From NCBI GenBank assembly GCA_023428025.1, contig JAEYZN010000008.1, forward strand, positions 1 to 21,624: a stretch of DNA of 21,624 nt, read 5' to 3'. The notes under the pieces are model-generated. The model ran no database searches. It saw only the letters and a program-made list of their open reading frames with translations, and was not told where the DNA came from. The DNA is from Bacillota bacterium (lineage in GTDB: Bacteria > Bacillota > Clostridia > Christensenellales > SZUA-584). A program made the translations under genes and the position numbers. Below are positions 18,385-21,624 of this stretch, one piece after another; within the stretch, counting starts at the first letter, position 1; every line of letters begins with the position of its first letter.

Positions 18385-19722
18385 ATGGAAAACGATACGA
18401 TATTCGCGCCGGCCACGCCCAGCGGCGGCGCGATAGCGGTGATACGGATATCCGGGCCGGACGCGCACGCTGTGCTGGAGCGCGTGTTTCGCGGCGCGGC
18501 GGACATGCCGCACGCGGCGATGCGCCACGGCGGCCTTTACCGGGGCGGCATACAGGTGGACGACGTGATGGCCGTCGCGTTTGACGAGCCGCGGTCGTAC
18601 ACCGGCGAGAATATGGCGGAGATACACTGCCACGGCGGTGCGGTGAGCCTGGCGGGCGTGCTGGCGGTGATATCCGAGAACGGCGCGCGGCTGGCGGAAC
18701 CGGGTGAGTTCACCAAGCGCGCTTTTCTGAACGGCAAGCTGGACCTCTCGGCAGCGGGCGCGGTGATGGAGCTGATCGGCGCGCAGTCGGCGGCGGGCGC
18801 GCGGGCGGCGCTGCGGCAGCTGAAGGGCGGGCTGCACGGAAAGATCGAAGCGATACAGCAGAAGCTGATGCGGGCGCTGGTGATCATCGAGGCGGGCATC
18901 GAATACCCGGAAGAGGATATCGAGGCGGACATCAAACGGGGCGCTTTACCGCTGCTTAAGGCGGCGGCTCATGACATTGCGGAGATGGCGGGGACTTTTG
19001 CCTCGGGGCGGCTGCTGCGTGAAGGTGTGAGCGTGGCCATCGTGGGGCGGCCCAACGTGGGCAAATCGTCGCTGTTCAACATGCTGGTGGGCAGGGAGCG
19101 GGCGATCGTGACGGCGATACCCGGCACCACGCGCGATACCGTGGACGATTGCATCGTCCGGGACGGCGTGCTGCTGCGGTTTATCGATACGGCCGGGCTG
19201 CGTACGGACGCGGACGAAGTGGAGAGGATCGGAATCGGGCGCGCAAGGGCGGCCGCACAGGACGCGGACGCGGTGCTGATGGTGACAGACCGGTCTGTCG
19301 GGATCACGGCGGACGACCGGCGGATATTGGAGGCGCTGGGACGGGAAGCGCTGATCGTACTCAATAAGTCGGACCTGGCCGGGAAAACGGGCGCGGCGGA
19401 AGCGGCGCAGGCGTTCGGCGGCGAAGCCGTTGAGGTGAGCGCGAAGACGGGGCAGGGTCGCGGGGAGATATTGAGCCGCATCCATGTGCCGGAGGCAGGC
19501 GACGCGGACGACGTGGTGGTGACGAGCGAGCGGCATCACGCGATACTGCAGGCGGCGGCCCAGAGCCTGGCAGCCGCGATGGACGCGTTTGACACGGCGG
19601 ACCTGGACTGCGTGACGATCGACATTAAAGAAGCATGGGGCAGGCTCGGGGAGATCACCGGCGTGACGGCGACCGAGGAGATCATCCGCAGCATTTTTGA
19701 TACATTCTGCTTGGGGAAATGA
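18385..19722 (+). CDS. mnmE: tRNA uridine-5-carboxymethylaminomethyl modification GTPase MnmE
   Basis: With MnmG it installs the carboxymethylaminomethyl group on wobble U34 of several tRNAs. The 445 residues from 18385 match the family. The N-terminal tetrahydrofolate-binding domain starts TIFAPATPSGGAIAVIR. The Ras-like G domain carries GRPNVGKS (221-228), GTTRD (247-251), DTAG (268-271) and NKSD (327-330). The C-terminal CLGK (442-445) holds the essential cysteine. Start: AAAGGAG sits five bases before the ATG at 18385. The in-frame ATG at 18358 would add nine residues, lacks a ribosome-binding site and overlaps an extended -10-like TGGTATGAT. It overlaps mnmG by four bases (ATGA). jag and yidC, which often precede it, are absent. 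Confidence 0.96.
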   Translation: MENDTIFAPATPSGGAIAVIRISGPDAHAVLERVFRGAADMPHAAMRHGGLYRGGIQVDDVMAVAFDEPRSYTGENMAEIHCHGGAVSLAGVLAVISENGARLAEPGEFTKRAFLNGKLDLSAAGAVMELIGAQSAAGARAALRQLKGGLHGKIEAIQQKLMRALVIIEAGIEYPEEDIEADIKRGALPLLKAAAHDIAEMAGTFASGRLLREGVSVAIVGRPNVGKSSLFNMLVGRERAIVTAIPGTTRDTVDDCIVRDGVLLRFIDTAGLRTDADEVERIGIGRARAAAQDADAVLMVTDRSVGITADDRRILEALGREALIVLNKSDLAGKTGAAEAAQAFGGEAVEVSAKTGQGRGEILSRIHVPEAGDADDVVVTSERHHAILQAAAQSLAAAMDAFDTADLDCVTIDIKEAWGRLGEITGVTATEEIIRSIFDTFCLGK

Positions 19723-21581
19723 GTATGGGATATAACGGCGGGACATATGACGTGGTGGTGGTGGGCGCGGGCCACGCGGGCTGCGAGGCGGCGCTGGCGG
19801 CCGCGCGTATGGGCCGAAAAACGCTGCTGCTGACGATCAATCTGGACGGCATTGCCATGATGGCGTGCAATCCGTCCATCGGCGGCACCAGCAAGGGGCA
19901 CCTGGTGCGCGAGGTGGACGCGCTGGGCGGGCAGATGGGCCTGACGGCGGACGCGGCGTATCTGCAGCTCAAAATGCTGGGCACGTCCAAAGGGGCGGCG
20001 GTGCAGTCCATCCGCTCGCAGCAGGACAAGAAGCGCTACCAGCAGATGATGAAGTGGACGCTGGAGAACACGGACAATCTGCACATCGTGAGCGCGGAGG
20101 CGGCCCGCATCCACACGCAGGGCGGGCGCGTGTCCGCCATCGAGACGCACCTGGGCGCGGTGTACGAAACAAGGGCCGTTGTTCTGTGCACCGGCGTGTA
20201 CCTGAAAGGGCGCGTGATCATCGGCGAATACACCGTGTCGTCCGGGCCTTCGGGGCTGGCGCCCGCGGACAAGCTGGACCTTCGGGAGCTGGGCTTTAAG
20301 CTGCAGCGGTTCAAGACGGGCACGCCTGCCCGGGTGGATGGGCGCAGCATCGATTTTTCCAGAACGGAGCCGCAGTACGGCGACGAGAAGCCGCAGTACC
20401 ATTCGTTTATGACCAAGGGCGGGCCGCGAAAGCAGACGCCCTGTTACCTGACATACACCAACGAAAAAACGCACGAGATCATAAGGCGGAACCTGCACCG
20501 CAGCCCGCTGTACAGCGGCGTGATCGAAGGGACGGGGCCGCGTTATTGCCCGTCCATCGAGGACAAGGTGGTGAAGTTCCCCGGACGGGACCGGCACCAG
20601 ATATTCATCGAGCCGGAGGGCGAGTGGACGCACGAGATGTACATCCAGGGCATGAGTTCGTCGCTGCCGGAAGAGGTGCAAAAGCAGATGTACCGCACGG
20701 TGCCGGGGCTGGAGAACGCGGTGCTCATGCGCACGGCCTACGCGATGGAGTACGACTGCATCGACCCGACGCAGTTGAAGCTGTCGCTGGAGGCCAAGGA
20801 CGTGCAAGGGCTGTTCTTCGCGGGGCAGATCAACGGGACGTCCGGCTACGAGGAGGCGGCGGCGCAAGGCGTGGTGGCGGGCATCAACGCCGCGCAGTAC
20901 GTAAAGGGCGGGGAACCGCTGGTGCTTGCGCGCAGCGACGCGTACGCGGGGGTGCTGATCGACGACCTGGTGACCAAGGGCACGGCGGAGCCCTACCGCA
21001 TGATGACGGCAAGGGCGGAGTACCGGCTGCTGCTGCGGCAGGACAACGCGGACGTGCGCCTGACGGAGCTGGGGCGGCGCGTGGGGCTGGTTACGGGCGA
21101 GCGCTACGACGCATTCATGCGTAAACGCGAAGCGGTGGAAGCGGAGAAGGCGCGCCTGTCTATGTACAACGTGGATATAGCCAAAGCGAATAGAGTGCTG
21201 GGGGCGAAGGGACAGCCGGGCTTAACCGCGCCGGTGAAGGCGGCCGCGCTGCTGACACGACAGGGCGTCGGCTACGCCGACCTCAAAGATATTTGCGGCG
21301 CGGACGCGGAGGAAGACGTGGCGCTGTGCGTGGAGACGGAGATCCGTTACGCCGGGTACATCGACAAGCAGCAGCGGCAGGTGGACCGGTTCGCGGCGAT
21401 GGAGAAGAAACGCCTGCCGGAGGATTTCGATTATCGCGAGATAAAGGGACTGCGCCTGGAGGCGGCGGCGAAGCTGACCGCCGCGCGCCCCGAGACGCTG
21501 GGGCAGGCGATGCGCATCTCCGGAGTGTCTCCCGCGGACATCTCGGTGCTGACGGTGTTTTTCAGCACGTATAAGAAGTGA
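19719..21581 (+). CDS. mnmG: tRNA uridine-5-carboxymethylaminomethyl modification enzyme MnmG (GidA)
   Basis: The FAD-dependent partner of MnmE in wobble-uridine modification. The 620 residues match the family. The N-terminal dinucleotide fold has VVVVGAGHAGCEAALAAAR (12-30) with GAGHAG at 16-21. The family signature NPSIGGTSKGHLVREVDALG follows. FFAGQINGTSGYEEAAAQG contributes to FAD binding, and the C-terminal helical domain ends RISGVSPADISVL, which contacts MnmE. Start: the ATG at 19719 overlaps the mnmE stop; the ATG at 19725 is two codons later and better spaced from TGGGG, so either may be used. rsmG, the usual next gene, does not begin in the 43 bases left in the window. Confidence 0.97.
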   Translation: MSMGYNGGTYDVVVVGAGHAGCEAALAAARMGRKTLLLTINLDGIAMMACNPSIGGTSKGHLVREVDALGGQMGLTADAAYLQLKMLGTSKGAAVQSIRSQQDKKRYQQMMKWTLENTDNLHIVSAEAARIHTQGGRVSAIETHLGAVYETRAVVLCTGVYLKGRVIIGEYTVSSGPSGLAPADKLDLRELGFKLQRFKTGTPARVDGRSIDFSRTEPQYGDEKPQYHSFMTKGGPRKQTPCYLTYTNEKTHEIIRRNLHRSPLYSGVIEGTGPRYCPSIEDKVVKFPGRDRHQIFIEPEGEWTHEMYIQGMSSSLPEEVQKQMYRTVPGLENAVLMRTAYAMEYDCIDPTQLKLSLEAKDVQGLFFAGQINGTSGYEEAAAQGVVAGINAAQYVKGGEPLVLARSDAYAGVLIDDLVTKGTAEPYRMMTARAEYRLLLRQDNADVRLTELGRRVGLVTGERYDAFMRKREAVEAEKARLSMYNVDIAKANRVLGAKGQPGLTAPVKAAALLTRQGVGYADLKDICGADAEEDVALCVETEIRYAGYIDKQQRQVDRFAAMEKKRLPEDFDYREIKGLRLEAAAKLTAARPETLGQAMRISGVSPADISVLTVFFSTYKK

Positions 21582-21605
21582 TGGTTACTTGGTTGTTTTA
21601 AGGTC

Positions 21606-21622
21606 GCGGGGCGCTGCCCCGC
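21606..21622. repeat. Palindrome at the right edge
   Basis: GCGGGGC-GCT-GCCCCGC is a perfect 7-bp stem, 24 bases beyond the mnmG stop. No T-run is visible before the window ends. The GGGGCGCTGCCCC core resembles dispersed repeats common in Clostridia; it could also be part of a terminator cut by the edge. Confidence 0.4.
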
Positions 21623-21624
21623 AC

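Noticed and set aside
19536..20867. Minus-strand open frame of 443 codons opposite mnmE and mnmG
   Set aside because: Antisense shadow of highly conserved genes; no start signals.
1..21624. CRISPR arrays, tRNA or rRNA genes, insertion sequences, prophage
   Set aside because: No regularly spaced repeats, no cloverleaf with a conserved T-arm, and no transposase or phage-like genes were found.

Overview
The window looks like a chromosomal housekeeping region from a GC-rich member of the Firmicutes, probably Clostridia (inference). The support is the gene set (greA-lysS, a solitary MreB, the short SerC-SerA pair, a YwlE-type phosphatase beside Sua5, an ANTAR regulator), consensus Shine-Dalgarno sites with some TTG and GTG starts, sigma-A-like promoters in AT-rich gaps, and several palindromic intergenic repeats of the kind common in gut Clostridia. 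No phage, transposase, CRISPR array, rRNA or tRNA was seen.

Layout. Positions 1-5162 are on the minus strand and read leftward: greA-lysS (1-base overlap), a membrane-anchored protein of unknown function with a dihydrouridine synthase gene (1-base overlap), then mreB with its own promoter. The ribosome-binding site of another leftward gene lies at the left edge. From 5509 most genes read rightward. serC-serA encode the first two steps of serine synthesis, followed by a cyclophilin. A 512-base gap rich in hairpins precedes ychF, which is on the minus strand. Then come sua5 (threonylcarbamoyl-AMP synthase) with a YwlE-like phosphatase, a lipoprotein penicillin-binding protein with a MecA-type N-terminal domain, a GNAT / FlK-like thioesterase / PHP phosphoesterase operon, a PRPP synthetase, an ANTAR-domain regulator, and mnmE-mnmG, which modify the tRNA wobble uridine.

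Themes. Translation quality and tRNA modification dominate (LysRS, Dus, Sua5, MnmE, MnmG, YchF), with GreA for transcription and MreB and the PBP for the cell envelope. Most genes are ordinary. The parts that deserve attention are: (1) the 309-base gap before the ANTAR gene, which holds paired palindromes, a promoter inside an inverted repeat, and a hexaloop hairpin with the A1/G4 loop signature recognised by ANTAR proteins, overlapping the 5' arm of a strong terminator; the regulator itself has Asn where the receiver phospho-acceptor Asp should be; (2) a 39-bp palindromic unit inserted in frame in the PHP gene between 8-bp direct repeats; (3) a multi-stem element before sua5 and a promoter that would leave sua5 almost leaderless; (4) departures from consensus in SerA, LysRS and PRPP synthetase. 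I see no multi-gene defence or biosynthetic system.
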